From JAJVID01 sp035714085 (lineage in GTDB: Bacteria > Acidobacteriota > Blastocatellia > RBC074), in assembly GCA_035714085.1 (NCBI GenBank), contig DASTMP010000096.1, forward strand, positions 5,589-69,588: 64,000 bases of DNA. The letters run 5' to 3'. Shown one piece after another: positions 9,080 through 18,252 of this stretch. Position 1 is the stretch's first letter, and each line of letters starts with the position of its first letter. A program made the position numbers and the translations under genes. The notes under the pieces were generated by a model. That model saw only the letters and a program-made list of their open reading frames with translations, made no database searches and was not told the DNA's origin.

Positions 9080-9952
9080 TCAGGGCGCCGAAGCGCGACA
9101 TGGAGGCTCCTCTGGGAATTTGACTTGCAGGGAAGCCAACCCGCCGCTCATTTGATAACTTACTCTGGCCTGAATAATCTGCCCTTCAGTAACGTGAGTT
9201 TCCTCGACCGGGAGAATCTTGTCGCCGTTCAACGCGTTCGTCGCGCCCAAAATCAAACCCTTGGCGAGATGAGCGCATGCGGAGATTCGCACGGCGTTTA
9301 TTACCCCGCTGTTTTTCGCGTTTATCGACAGGCTTTTATCAACCCGCTCGTCTATTGGCCGCTGGAAATCAATCGAGCCAATGCGGCGCCGGTCGGAGAG
9401 CCCGTTAAACTCAGTCGGCAACCAGCCATTATCCCTATTGGAGTAATGCGGCCAGTCGTGCATCGGCGTAAAAATCTTGAAGCCGTAATAATTGAAGTTA
9501 GTAAAACCGAGTTCGATAAACGTCTCGTATCGAAATGGTATTAAACGCGTCCCGGCAGTAAGGACGTTTCTTTCATACAAGGCGTTGATGGCTGTGACTT
9601 GCATTTCGTCCATGAGTCCAGTGTCCATCATCTCACAGATGAAAACGTCCGCGCTCTCCGGCAACGTGGCCGAATTGATGTCATCCTGTATGACCTCAAT
9701 TTTATGGCTTAGATTATTGGCTCGAACACTGCGCGCTAAACAAGACGCTAGAAACGAGTCAACTTCAACGGCATAGACTTTCTTCGCGCCAGCTTGCGCG
9801 GCGAAGAACGATAAAATTCCTGACCCTGCGCCTGCGTCCAACACGACATCATCTTGCTTGACGACAGATCGGATGGCGGCTTGAAAAGCTTTGGTTCGAT
9901 TGAAGTCCAGCAGGCATTGATATGGGAAATCGGTATTTGACCAGTTTTCCAT
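9080..9952 (-). CDS. Class I SAM methyltransferase, protein arginine methyltransferase (PRMT)-like
   Basis: The 290-residue protein starts after a strong GAGGAGG ribosome-binding site. It has SAM motif I VLDAGAGSGILSFFAAQAGA (residues 37-56) and acidic ribose-binding E63 in VYAVEVD. It also has a segment ICEMMDTGLMDEM whose two glutamates (about 107 and 116) are nine residues apart, the spacing of the PRMT double-E loop. An RTKAF segment (about 19-23) before motif I and a C-terminal beta-rich part (ILPVEETHVTEGQIIQARVSY) also fit the PRMT layout. PRMTs transfer methyl groups to protein arginine and are well known in eukaryotes but little studied in bacteria. Substrate is not predictable; another O- or N-methyltransferase is possible. 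It lies 69 bp downstream of the deiminase gene, probably in one operon. Confidence 0.75.
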   Translation of the reverse strand: MENWSNTDFPYQCLLDFNRTKAFQAAIRSVVKQDDVVLDAGAGSGILSFFAAQAGAKKVYAVEVDSFLASCLARSVRANNLSHKIEVIQDDINSATLPESADVFICEMMDTGLMDEMQVTAINALYERNVLTAGTRLIPFRYETFIELGFTNFNYYGFKIFTPMHDWPHYSNRDNGWLPTEFNGLSDRRRIGSIDFQRPIDERVDKSLSINAKNSGVINAVRISACAHLAKGLILGATNALNGDKILPVEETHVTEGQIIQARVSYQMSGGLASLQVKFPEEPPCRASAP

Positions 9953-10021
9953 CTTTCCCTCCTCTTATCTCCCCAACCTCCGCTCTGATAAACGGCGATC
10001 ACTAATTGGGTCTCATCCTTT

Positions 10022-11776
10022 TCAGTTGAGCGAGTAAACGGACGGGCATTTCTCTCCCGCGCTCTCGATGTCATCCTCGTCAATCCATCCGATCTTGCCG
10101 TTGAGCTTGCATTCGCCGAAGACCTGGACCAGCGCGCGCTTACCACCTGAAGAGAGCCTTTTCAGATAGATTTCGGCGCCGGAAGTCGTTAAACGAGGGA
10201 CTCTGCCCAATGCGGCGCCGCCGGCCGGCGTGGCGTAAAGCGTGGCGTTTTGCGCGGCTACCTGGACCTTCGCCCAGCCGCACATTTGGGCGAACCTGGC
10301 GCTCGCCGGCTGCTGCTGAGTGATGCAGTTCATCCCCCCGCCGCCGCGGTTGATATTCTCCGCATACACCTGGACGATTTTGCGCCCCGGGAATACCTCT
10401 TCGAGAACGGCCCGCGCTTCGTTGTCCCTCTGCAATATTTCAAAAGGAAGCCCCGGCCTCCAGAACTTGGAGACGATGACCAGATCGTTGGTGGGAACGT
10501 AGTTAACGTAACTGGCATTCCAGACTCCGAGCATGACGTCCGGCAGCGTCGATCCGTCCTCCCAACGATCGTAATTCGCGAAGAAGTCGTAGCACCCATC
10601 GCCCGGCTTGAGCGTATCGAGAGTCGGAACGGGAACCGGGATGCGGACGACCCGGATCGGCTCGCCTGACTCCGTCGTCGCCCGGGAGATGATGTTGTAG
10701 ATGTGTTCGAGGCGCTCGTGGTTCCGTTCCTGAAGCCATTGGATCATCCTCTCGGCCGGCGTCCTCGCCGGGACGCTCGGCACGGACTCTTGCGCCAGCA
10801 CGACTGTGTTCGGATTGACGAACCGCAGGATTTCGTCGGCGTGTCCGTTGACGCCGAACATCGTGTAGACGCCCGCGTGAGGGACGTCTACGCCGTCCAA
10901 ATTAGGTACGCGGATATGCGTCGCCAGCGCTCCACGGAATGTCGCGGTGTCCTCAATGACGCCGGTGGGAACCCAGATGATCTTTTTGACGCCCAGCATC
11001 CGGCGATACTCGTTCTCGACCAGCGCCTTGCAGGCGGGCCAGTCCGAGTTCGGCGCGTAGGTGTTCGGCTGGCTGTAATCTGTCACGGGAGCCCGCCCGC
11101 CACAGAAACGGCCCGGCCCCAGGTTTCGCTGCATCGCGACTGATTCGACGGCGATCATCGTCCCATGTCCGTTGTGCGTCACGCTTCCGCCCTCGTGGAT
11201 CATGCGCGCGCCGGTAACAGCGCCGGCGCGCGCGTCGAGCGTGAGAACTTTGATAATTGATGCGACAGTGCGGTCGAAGGGCTCGTCGAACAGGCTGAGT
11301 TCGCTGTCCGGCTCTTCATATCCCCAATAATTGAAGTTCCAATCGTTGATTCGCAGTTTTCCGGAACGGCCCCGAGTGAACTGCGGTCCCATGTCCCTAG
11401 CCCAGATGTCTCCGTGTTCGATCTGGAAGAAGTGGACGTGGTCGAGCGGAACTCCCTTTCCGGTTAGCAGGCTCCTGGCGGCGGCTTCGTCGTCGGCGTC
11501 CTGCGCCGCTAGATTCACGTGGACATGCCCGCTCATGGCGAGAATCATTTCGCTCATCGGATCGGTGGAAGGGAACCCTGCCTTATTCTCGTATGTCGGC
11601 CACAACATCCACATTGCCTGGTGACTCTCATACTCTCCAGGAAACATCCATCCCATGCCATCGTCGTTAGCGCTGGCAACCCTCGTTCCGCCGGCGCGCA
11701 GGGACGCGACCAACGTGGCGATTCCCCAAATGAAGATCAAAAAAACACGACGGTCGAAGTTCACGCCTTTTCTCAT
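10022..11776 (-). CDS. Secreted agmatine deiminase / peptidylarginine deiminase-like enzyme with SH3-like tail
   Basis: The start at 11776 has a clear AAGGAG seven bases upstream; an in-frame ATG at 11872 lacks one. The 584-residue protein begins with a basic stretch and hydrophobic segment (VFLIFIWGIATLVASL), so export is likely. Family motifs of the guanidino-modifying superfamily are present: WARDMGP, EGGSVTHNGHGTMI, and GGGGMNCITQQQP with the nucleophilic Cys at about 484. Agmatine deiminase makes N-carbamoylputrescine and ammonia from agmatine; the related PPAD enzymes citrullinate arginine in proteins. At 584 residues it is much longer than AguA (about 370), with internal insertions and a C-terminal SH3-like segment (about 505-575, ATLYATPAGG...IGWIDEDDI). 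The exported location favours an extracellular or periplasmic substrate. A shared promoter-like motif lies upstream at 11866-11905. Confidence 0.88.
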   Translation of the reverse strand: MRKGVNFDRRVFLIFIWGIATLVASLRAGGTRVASANDDGMGWMFPGEYESHQAMWMLWPTYENKAGFPSTDPMSEMILAMSGHVHVNLAAQDADDEAAARSLLTGKGVPLDHVHFFQIEHGDIWARDMGPQFTRGRSGKLRINDWNFNYWGYEEPDSELSLFDEPFDRTVASIIKVLTLDARAGAVTGARMIHEGGSVTHNGHGTMIAVESVAMQRNLGPGRFCGGRAPVTDYSQPNTYAPNSDWPACKALVENEYRRMLGVKKIIWVPTGVIEDTATFRGALATHIRVPNLDGVDVPHAGVYTMFGVNGHADEILRFVNPNTVVLAQESVPSVPARTPAERMIQWLQERNHERLEHIYNIISRATTESGEPIRVVRIPVPVPTLDTLKPGDGCYDFFANYDRWEDGSTLPDVMLGVWNASYVNYVPTNDLVIVSKFWRPGLPFEILQRDNEARAVLEEVFPGRKIVQVYAENINRGGGGMNCITQQQPASARFAQMCGWAKVQVAAQNATLYATPAGGAALGRVPRLTTSGAEIYLKRLSSGGKRALVQVFGECKLNGKIGWIDEDDIESAGEKCPSVYSLN

Positions 11777-11865
11777 ACGGGTCTCCTTAGCTGGTGAATT
11801 ATGTCGCCGGCGTGATTCGCGCTCCTTCTGGAAGCGTCGAAAAAGCCTCTGGACTGCCGGCAGCG

Positions 11866-11905
11866 TCTTCACCTGCTACTGGCGTTGTGAGGAAAAACAT
11901 GTCGC
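11866..11905 (-). promoter_or_regulatory. Shared bipartite promoter-like motif, site C (deiminase gene)
   Basis: Read on the minus strand: GCGACATGTTTT, then CGCCAGTAG and AGGTGAAGA. CGACATG and CGCCA are separated by exactly 13 bases, as at the sites at 18067, 19170 and 20425. It lies about 90 bp upstream of the deiminase start codon. Recognition by the local sigma-like protein is an inference. Confidence 0.6.
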
Positions 11906-11968
11906 AGTTATTTGGCGAGCGCGTCGTCACGTCGGGGGCGGTAGCGAACGGGTGGGATCGGTGAGGGC

Positions 11969-13441
11969 TCAGCTTTGAAACGCGCCGTTGGTGAGCGAAA
12001 AGTAGTCCGCAGCCGAGTCACGGTAGCCGATAGGCGCGTATTCTCCGCTCTCCGGGATTGGGTAATATTGACCCTGGTATTCTCTTCGCGTTATTCGGCG
12101 CAACATCTCGACCAGCGCGTCAACGTCCTCGAAGTTGTTATAGACCCCGAAACTGACGCGAACCATTCCCGGTTTTCTGGATTTGTCTCCGGCGAGTAGT
12201 TCACAGCGCCAGGGCGCCTGCTCTGTTTCGGCGCCCCTTAGCAGTCGCGCGACATATGGTTGTGCGCAAAAACAACCGCTGCGAACCCCGATCCCTCCTT
12301 CATAGCCGAGGACGGCCGTAACGAGCGCGTGATGCGCCGAGCCGAGGTTGAAGGAGATGACTCCGATTCTGTCATGAGTTAGCCGTGGATCTTTCTCGCC
12401 GTAGATAGTGATTTCCGGCAGGGATCGCAGCCGATCGAGCGCATAAGCCGTAAGGGCGGCTTCGTATCTCTCCACATCCTCCATTCCGGCGTCTGTCAAC
12501 GCCTGGGCGGCGACGGCCATGGCGACAGCTCCCACAACATTTGGGCTGCCAGCCTCCTCGCGATCCGGTAGACCCGCCCAGCGCACGCCTTCGAGTGTCA
12601 CAATCTCGACTGTTCCACCGCCCTGATACTCCGGGGCGCCCCGCAAGAAAATTTTTTTGGGGCCAATCAACGCCCCGGCGCCGAAAGGCGCATACATCTT
12701 ATGGGCTGAGAGCGCCACGAAATCTATGTGTTCGGGATCATTGTCGGGCCCGATGTCAATTCGTCGGTGCGGCGCCAACTGCGCCGCATCTACAAGAATC
12801 CTGGCTCCGACGGCATGAGCCTTTCGCGCCAGGCGGTGAATAGGTTGGACGAAGCCTGTGACGTTTGACGCCCCGCTCACGGTGATAAGCGCGATGCGGT
12901 CTCCGTATTCTGCGAGCAGCCTATCCAGATCGTCCTCATCGAGTCGACCGTCGCTCGTGACCGTCGCTCGAAGCACCTGAGCGCGGCGCCACGGCAGATC
13001 ATTCGAGTGATGCTCCATCATTGTCGAAAGAACCACGCTGTCCGGGCGCAGCGGGTAGCGGAACGCGAGCTTGTTTATAGCTTCGGTCGTGTTCTTACCG
13101 AAGATGACCGTGTTGGAGTCCATGTCGGCTCCGACGAAGCGGCCTATTATTTCGTGCGCCTCGTCATACGCGCCGGTGCTGATGCGCGACTTGATTCCCG
13201 CGCCCCGGTGCACGCTCGAACAGTATGGCAGGAATCGCTCTATCGCTTCGAGCACGTCACGGAGCGGAGGCGTGCTAGCGGCGTTATCGAGGTTGATGTA
13301 GGGAACTAGCCGGCCATTCAACAGAGGCAACTTGTTGTCAAGCCCGACGATCCGCTCCCTCCAACCGTTCGAGCCGTTCAAACATGCAATGTCCATATCG
13401 TCATCTCCGTCATATCTCATATGCGCCCTCAAGTGATTCAT
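11969..13441 (-). CDS. Class V aminotransferase, SufS/cysteine desulfurase-like (PLP enzyme)
   Basis: About 490 residues. PLP-enzyme signatures are visible: INLDNAASTPP (about 50), MEHHSN with the cofactor-stacking His (about 144), ILVDAAQLAPHR with Asp about 218, and SAHKMYAPFGAGAL with the Schiff-base Lys about 248. The C-terminal GIGVRSGCFCAQPYVARLL holds Cys390 and Cys392, at the position of the catalytic Cys of SufS (RSGxHCAQP). It could mobilise sulfur from cysteine, or be a lyase/epimerase of the same fold. No Suf or Isc scaffold gene is adjacent. The start at 13441 overlaps the preceding stop as ATGA; ATGs at 13420 and 13396 have better Shine-Dalgarno sequences (GAGG, GGAG) and are possible. 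It is coupled to the exported protein upstream. Confidence 0.85.
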   Translation of the reverse strand: MNHLRAHMRYDGDDDMDIACLNGSNGWRERIVGLDNKLPLLNGRLVPYINLDNAASTPPLRDVLEAIERFLPYCSSVHRGAGIKSRISTGAYDEAHEIIGRFVGADMDSNTVIFGKNTTEAINKLAFRYPLRPDSVVLSTMMEHHSNDLPWRRAQVLRATVTSDGRLDEDDLDRLLAEYGDRIALITVSGASNVTGFVQPIHRLARKAHAVGARILVDAAQLAPHRRIDIGPDNDPEHIDFVALSAHKMYAPFGAGALIGPKKIFLRGAPEYQGGGTVEIVTLEGVRWAGLPDREEAGSPNVVGAVAMAVAAQALTDAGMEDVERYEAALTAYALDRLRSLPEITIYGEKDPRLTHDRIGVISFNLGSAHHALVTAVLGYEGGIGVRSGCFCAQPYVARLLRGAETEQAPWRCELLAGDKSRKPGMVRVSFGVYNNFEDVDALVEMLRRITRREYQGQYYPIPESGEYAPIGYRDSAADYFSLTNGAFQS

Positions 13442-14754
13442 CGAGAGGAAGTGGATTTCAGTTGCAGACGCCGCCAGGGAGTCTCCAAGGTTTTCGCTCC
13501 GTTTTGATCGAGCGCCGAGGCGCGCCATTGGAAATCGGCGCCGGCGCCAATTTCCAGCAGCCAGGACGGCGCCCGGTAATTGAGCGTCAATGGTTGCAGC
13601 AAGGCCGACAGTATTACTTTCCCCGATTGATCGGCGATCTCCAGTTGATAGAGCGCGGCGCCGGGCGCCTGCGTCCATTTGAAATCGATCGGTTGGTCTG
13701 CCGCCGCCACGGCGTTATCCGCGGGCGTGAGCTGGCGCAATGGAATGGGGACTCCTGCCTGTCCGCTACCGACGAAATAACGCAACACGGGGATCGGGAA
13801 TCCGGCGACCGCGCCGCTGTGAACCACCCCCGCGCCGACGCCGAGCGATGAGAGGTCGGTGTCGGCCTCTTTGTCATCCGTCGCCTCGATGCGCAGCAGC
13901 ACCAGATATGGGCCTTCGAGCGTGACCGGGAGCCGCGCAGCGTCCGGCCCCGCAAGCGTGTATTTTCCTGTAGGCGGAAGGAAGAGATTGAAGCGGCTGA
14001 TTTGAGTATAGCGGCGCTGCTGTCCGCGCTGTTCAATTGGCAGCGTGGCTTCGGTCAACAGGTCGAAATCTTCCGGCGGTTGTTCTCCGGGCAGAACCAC
14101 TTCCCATCGGCCGCGCAGCCTGCCAGTCCCGTTATATACGATCCGGGCCTTGATGGCTGGCGGCTTCTGGCCCTGCGCGACAAATACGATGGCGTTCTCG
14201 GCGGCCTCGGTATCGAAGGAGACCTTTACGTCGGTCAGGGCGAATGGAGTTCGAGCGCCGCCGCCGGTCAGCCGGCAGGTGACGGGAACATACTCATCTG
14301 GGCCTACAGCCGAGATGGGGCCTCCCGGCGGCCGATCTGGGCCTCCCGGCCCTTGAATGGGGCCTCCCCCCAAATTGATGAAGTGGCGAACGTAGAAAAA
14401 GCTCGAAGCCGCTCCGGCCTGCGCAGCCTGATATGCGCGACGCGTGACCGAGGGCGGAATGGACATAATGTCGGTGAAGCCCAGATTGCCGCTCGATCTA
14501 GACCTGTCGAAGCGGCCCGGCAGCGAACCGAAGATCGTCGCCGGATCGCATTTGAAGCCGTTGTCAGGCGTCGCCGGAATCAATTCGCCGCAAAATGTCC
14601 CTTCCGCCACGCGGAAATTCCTGACCGGCCCGAAGGTCAGAAACACCGTCGTCGCGCCGCCGCTATTGACGTTGACGCCGGTCGGATTGACCTTGATCGT
14701 CTGCGCGACTGCGCCGGCCGCGAACAACGACAGAAGGACGCAATTCCATGTCAT
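13438..14754 (-). CDS. Exported protein of unknown function, coupled to aminotransferase
   Basis: From the ATG at 14754 the 438-residue product starts with a short classical signal peptide (MTWNCVLLSLFAAGAVAQT). A beta-rich region then resembles a cohesin-like or Ig-like fold (IKVNPTGVNVNSGGATTVFL). A Gly/Pro-rich linker follows (about 125-150, GGGPIQGPGGPDRPPGG), and a C-terminal Fn3/Ig-like segment (PIDFKWTQAPGAALYQLEI). The frame is open upstream to 15219, and an ATG at 15021 has a good GGGAG site. That longer form would read straight through a palindromic repeat (14781-14950) and put about 90 basic residues before the signal peptide, so 14754 is preferred. It lies between an outer-membrane barrel gene and a PLP enzyme. 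The stop overlaps the next start by four bases. Confidence 0.7.
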   Translation of the reverse strand: MTWNCVLLSLFAAGAVAQTIKVNPTGVNVNSGGATTVFLTFGPVRNFRVAEGTFCGELIPATPDNGFKCDPATIFGSLPGRFDRSRSSGNLGFTDIMSIPPSVTRRAYQAAQAGAASSFFYVRHFINLGGGPIQGPGGPDRPPGGPISAVGPDEYVPVTCRLTGGGARTPFALTDVKVSFDTEAAENAIVFVAQGQKPPAIKARIVYNGTGRLRGRWEVVLPGEQPPEDFDLLTEATLPIEQRGQQRRYTQISRFNLFLPPTGKYTLAGPDAARLPVTLEGPYLVLLRIEATDDKEADTDLSSLGVGAGVVHSGAVAGFPIPVLRYFVGSGQAGVPIPLRQLTPADNAVAAADQPIDFKWTQAPGAALYQLEIADQSGKVILSALLQPLTLNYRAPSWLLEIGAGADFQWRASALDQNGAKTLETPWRRLQLKSTSSR

Positions 14755-14780
14755 GATGCGATATGTCAGGCGCCAGTATC

Positions 14781-14950
14781 GAGGCGCCGAAGAGGCGCGG
14801 AGAACGCGGAGAAAACGCGGAGAGAGGAAGAGCGTCCTCAACCTCTTCACCGCGGCCGCGCGGACGGCGCGGAGAAGGCGTGGGGAGAGGAACAGAATCT
14901 GCTTGCTCTTCTCTGCGAGTCCTCTGCGTTCTCCGCGCCTCTTCGGCGAC
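14781..14950. repeat. Palindromic repeat with CGCGGAGAA tandem words
   Basis: The left arm has GAGGCGCCGAAGAGGCGCGG followed by tandem ACGCGGAGA words; the right arm is its inverse with CTCTGCGTTCTCCGCGCC and CTCTTCGGCGA. It sits just before the signal peptide of the exported protein and is open in that frame. Confidence 0.75.
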
Positions 14951-15050
14951 AAGACGCTGTCATCTGTTTTTCGCTTCTTATGAAACATGCCGTTGTCGCT
15001 TCCTGTTTTTCTGGTCGACATTTTTCTGTCTCCCGCCCTGCTTATTCTTT

Positions 15051-17282
15051 TTAAAAGAAAACGAAATTGATCCCGCCGTTGAGCGTCTTCAAGCGGGTCA
15101 GGTTGTCGAGGCCGAACATCAAATCGAGCGTTCGGGCGTAGCGATCGGCGTATCGAATGAAAAATTGCCCTTTGACTTTTTGCCAGGACGTTTCGCCGTG
15201 GGTGAATTGATAGGACCATTGCGTGTCGAATTCCACGCTGCGGTTTCGGGTAATTCTCCCGGCCAGATCTCCCGCGAGAGTATTCGACGCGGTCACGTTG
15301 ATCGTCATCCTCGGCGTCATTCGCCAGTTGGTGTTGAGTCCCGCGCGCAGCGTCCGGTCAATCCGCGCGGTCTCGAAATTCTTTGCGTCCTCGATATTCA
15401 GGTCGAAATTGAGGTCGAAGGCCGTGTGCGGACTGAGTCCGATGGCGACGCCGTGGATCTGATTGCGCAAATCGGAGAGGGCCCGCCCGACCTGGCGATT
15501 GTCCTGGAAGGATTGATTGAAGTGATAGGCCAGGCGCCATTTGGTGAACTGCCATTCGGAGTTGAAGTCGTGATTTGTACTGATCTGATCGGGAACCTGG
15601 CTGGGATCGTTGAATCCGGCGTTGAGCGGAAACGCCCGGCCGAATTGGTGGATTCGATTCATGTTGTAGGCCAGCCGAGGCAGCCATATTGACCGGCTCG
15701 ATTGATTCGCCCCGTCATTCCCATCCGCCCACAAGGACGCCAGCGGAACACTGACAGCCGCCGTATATTGCTGCGACAGTGTCTGGAGCAGCGAGGGGAT
15801 ATCGGCCAGGTTGTCGTGAAACCGCTGATACGAAGCCGTCGCCGTGATTTCACCGACGGCGCCGGTCAATTCAACCGCGTTCTGCAATCGATCGGCCTGT
15901 GTCGTGGCCGCCACGCTCCGGAACAGCGGGTCTACTTGTTCGTGATGGACGTTGAGCGTCAGGTTGGCTTTCTTTTTTTCGCTCAGCTTCAGGTCTTTCA
16001 ACAGGGCGACGCTCGCGTCCACGTAACGCGCGCTTCGCGTAGTCTCCTTCACGGGAACGACCGGCTGGTTCTGATTGAGCAGCGGATCGGTCGGGTTATT
16101 GAACAGGCTGCGGGTAAAACCGGCGTCCAGTTTAAAGCGCTGCGCTTTGTCCGAGGCGATCAGACGCAGACTCCCTCCCTTGCTCTGCTCGGCGTCGTTG
16201 ATCACGCCCTGATTGAATCCGGAGATGGGCTGTAGCGATCCGCTCAGCGCGCCGGCTTCCAATCGCAGCCCGCCTGGACGTTCGCCGATGAACTCGAATC
16301 CGAGCGTCGCGGAAAGAATCTGGTGTTTGCGGCGATCGAGGCCTAAAAAGTTATCCCATCCGACAACGCTGGTCCCATTCATCGCCGCCAATGAGAAGTC
16401 GGCGCGTTTGCCGAGCGGGATCGAGAGCGTGACGCCGCGGCTGCCGAAACTGTTGATCAATTGCCGATTGGTTCCGAATGTGACGCTGCCGACCTGCAAT
16501 TTAGCCTTGCTCAATTGGAATTGCATCAGGTAACTCGAAAGGTCCACCTTCGGCGCGTTGTCGCCCAGGCTGGAGAACCGCAGAGCGTCTTTCTGGAAAC
16601 TCGATCCGGCCAGGTCGAATTGCATTTGATTGCCGAACCATCCGTTTGTCATTTCCGATTTCAGGCTTGCCTGGAGCGTCATGTCGGCGAAAGTCGGCCT
16701 CGGAGGGCGATTGGATTCCGGAAAGTGGCTTTCGGTCATTTGCGATTTCATGCCCAGCGTAAGCGATGGCGCGAAGTTGTATTTTTTCGCGGACGCCGTT
16801 TTCGCGGCGCCGGCCTGACTTCCTGGTTGCTCCTGGGTCGCGCCGGCAGGCGACGGCGTCTTTACTCGAAGCGTCAACTGCGTAATCTCGCGCCATTCAT
16901 CGGTCGGCGTAACCAGAAAGACCTTGACCGGTGATTCGCCAGCTGGCAACGGAAGGATTCGGGGCAGATAGCTCAAGCTGTCGTTGTCGCTGGTCGGCGT
17001 AAGCAGGTTGCTGATGTCTGTCTGCCCGATCAAAACCGCCAATCGCCCTTCGGTCGCCGGCAACGGGCGATTCAAAGTAAAGGTCAGCTCGAAAGTCGGC
17101 TCGACCTCCTGATCGGTCAGGTTGCTCGTCACGACGAGTTCCTGCGTACGCAATGCGCGCGATGGGCCGCTCAAGCTTCGCTCCGCCGCCGGCGCCGCGA
17201 TCGCCAGCGACATCATCACGAGAACGAACCCCAGGAAGTTGGCGCTTCTCTGTAGTGGGGATTTCAGGAATATGCTGTCCAT
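15051..17282 (-). CDS. Outer-membrane beta-barrel protein, unknown function
   Basis: About 743 residues. A signal-type segment (LGFVLVMMSLAIAAPAAE) is followed by an Ig-like domain (about 40-140, VEPTFELTFTLNRPLP) and a long alternating polar/aromatic region typical of barrel strands (SLTLGMKSQMTES, DFSLAAMNGTSV, WRLAYHFNQSFQDNRQ, WSYQFTHG). It ends NGGINFVFF, the terminal phenylalanine expected of a BAM-assembled barrel. I recognise no family. The start at 17282 puts the signal peptide near the N-terminus, but no strong ribosome-binding site is seen there; 17348 or 17333 are in-frame alternatives. It heads a probable operon with the exported protein and the aminotransferase. Confidence 0.72.
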   Translation of the reverse strand: MDSIFLKSPLQRSANFLGFVLVMMSLAIAAPAAERSLSGPSRALRTQELVVTSNLTDQEVEPTFELTFTLNRPLPATEGRLAVLIGQTDISNLLTPTSDNDSLSYLPRILPLPAGESPVKVFLVTPTDEWREITQLTLRVKTPSPAGATQEQPGSQAGAAKTASAKKYNFAPSLTLGMKSQMTESHFPESNRPPRPTFADMTLQASLKSEMTNGWFGNQMQFDLAGSSFQKDALRFSSLGDNAPKVDLSSYLMQFQLSKAKLQVGSVTFGTNRQLINSFGSRGVTLSIPLGKRADFSLAAMNGTSVVGWDNFLGLDRRKHQILSATLGFEFIGERPGGLRLEAGALSGSLQPISGFNQGVINDAEQSKGGSLRLIASDKAQRFKLDAGFTRSLFNNPTDPLLNQNQPVVPVKETTRSARYVDASVALLKDLKLSEKKKANLTLNVHHEQVDPLFRSVAATTQADRLQNAVELTGAVGEITATASYQRFHDNLADIPSLLQTLSQQYTAAVSVPLASLWADGNDGANQSSRSIWLPRLAYNMNRIHQFGRAFPLNAGFNDPSQVPDQISTNHDFNSEWQFTKWRLAYHFNQSFQDNRQVGRALSDLRNQIHGVAIGLSPHTAFDLNFDLNIEDAKNFETARIDRTLRAGLNTNWRMTPRMTINVTASNTLAGDLAGRITRNRSVEFDTQWSYQFTHGETSWQKVKGQFFIRYADRYARTLDLMFGLDNLTRLKTLNGGINFVFF

Positions 17283-17431
17283 AACTGTAGAAGATTCAAA
17301 GCGGCTGTTCGATTGATTCGGCGCCGGTCGCATCCCGGCTCGGAGCATTGGGCGCCGGACATCTCAAACAGCCGCTTTGCGAGCATGTCGCCATCAAATG
17401 ATATGATCAGGGAGCGTTACGAGTGTTACTG

Positions 17432-17926
17432 TTATTTAGTTACCGCCCAACTATCGCCACCGTAATTTTTGTTTGGTTGGCATTCTTGATAGCCAGACGC
17501 CTCGTTAAATGCAATCGAGGAAATGATCGTATCCGACCAATTTGCTCCGTTCTGGTCATTCCTCCATTGGTAGTGCAGTTTGAAAGTGTCCAGTCTCACA
17601 CCCTTGGCATCCTTCAGACTGTCACCGGTAGTAGTGCATTTCCCTCCATTTTTGCATTCGCCATTTCCACCAAAAGAGATCAACTCTGTGCTCCAATTAT
17701 TCTTGATAGCCCGGTGGTATTCGATTTTCACGACTTTGAGAATTTCGCGATCCGGTAGCTTGTTCACAAACGTGAACGTCACACCTCCGCAGTGGTCGGG
17801 GCCGATTTGAGGCGCCGCTGGATTGGCGACCGGCTTGGCCTGGACGGTGGATCTGAGTTTCGGTGGCGCGATTGTAAGCGCGCCCAGGATGAGCGTTGCC
17901 GCTATTGCGATCGTAATTCTTTTCAT
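17432..17926 (-). CDS. Small secreted cysteine-containing protein, paralogue 1
   Basis: The 164-residue protein has AAGGAG upstream of the ATG and a signal peptide (MKRITIAIAATLILGALTIA). The mature part holds about five cysteines (DHCGG, GECKNGGKCTTTG, YQECQPN), consistent with disulfides, and ends NYGGDSWAVTK. It is paralogous to the gene at 18544-19029: the signal peptides are nearly identical and both contain KIEYR/H, ELxSFxGNGEC, GVRLDxFxLxY and a terminal GGxxW. I recognise no family. The upstream region is also duplicated and carries the shared promoter-like motif at 18067-18106. Confidence 0.82.
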   Translation of the reverse strand: MKRITIAIAATLILGALTIAPPKLRSTVQAKPVANPAAPQIGPDHCGGVTFTFVNKLPDREILKVVKIEYHRAIKNNWSTELISFGGNGECKNGGKCTTTGDSLKDAKGVRLDTFKLHYQWRNDQNGANWSDTIISSIAFNEASGYQECQPNKNYGGDSWAVTK

Positions 17927-18066
17927 TGCTTTGCTCCTTGTTGAGAGCCTGAGCGCGGGTGCGATCGAAAGCCTGTTGTCTCAAAGGCCGAAGATTTCGC
18001 CGTCCTGCGCATCCGGCTGTATCGAATTGTTGAATGTCATTGCCGAACGGGGGCGCTCGGCTCGCT

Positions 18067-18106
18067 TCTTCAACCTCTACTGGCGAGCGGCGCGAAAACA
18101 TGTCGC
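18067..18106 (-). promoter_or_regulatory. Shared bipartite promoter-like motif, site B (secreted paralogue 1)
   Basis: On the minus strand: GCGACATGTTTT, a 13-base gap measured from CGACATG, then CGCCAGTAGAGGTTGAAGA. It lies about 140 bp upstream of the start at 17926. The downstream flank (GAGCGCCCCCGTTCGGCA) is also shared with site A. Confidence 0.6.
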
Positions 18107-18252
18107 GGGTATTTTTCCATTCGCGGGTATTTCTCTATTTTCGGTGTGTAACAATTCAGGTAGGGAACAATTGATCAATTGTGACTGCTTAGGTCTTCCG
18201 GCCACGGTAGCGGCGCTTGAATTTAGCCGTAGGGTTATGGTCTTTTTTTGCC

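Noticed and set aside
17375..17400. Fifth promoter-like site upstream of the barrel gene (GGCGACATG)
   Set aside because: The CGACATG half is present, but nothing like CGCCAGTAG occurs 13 bases on.
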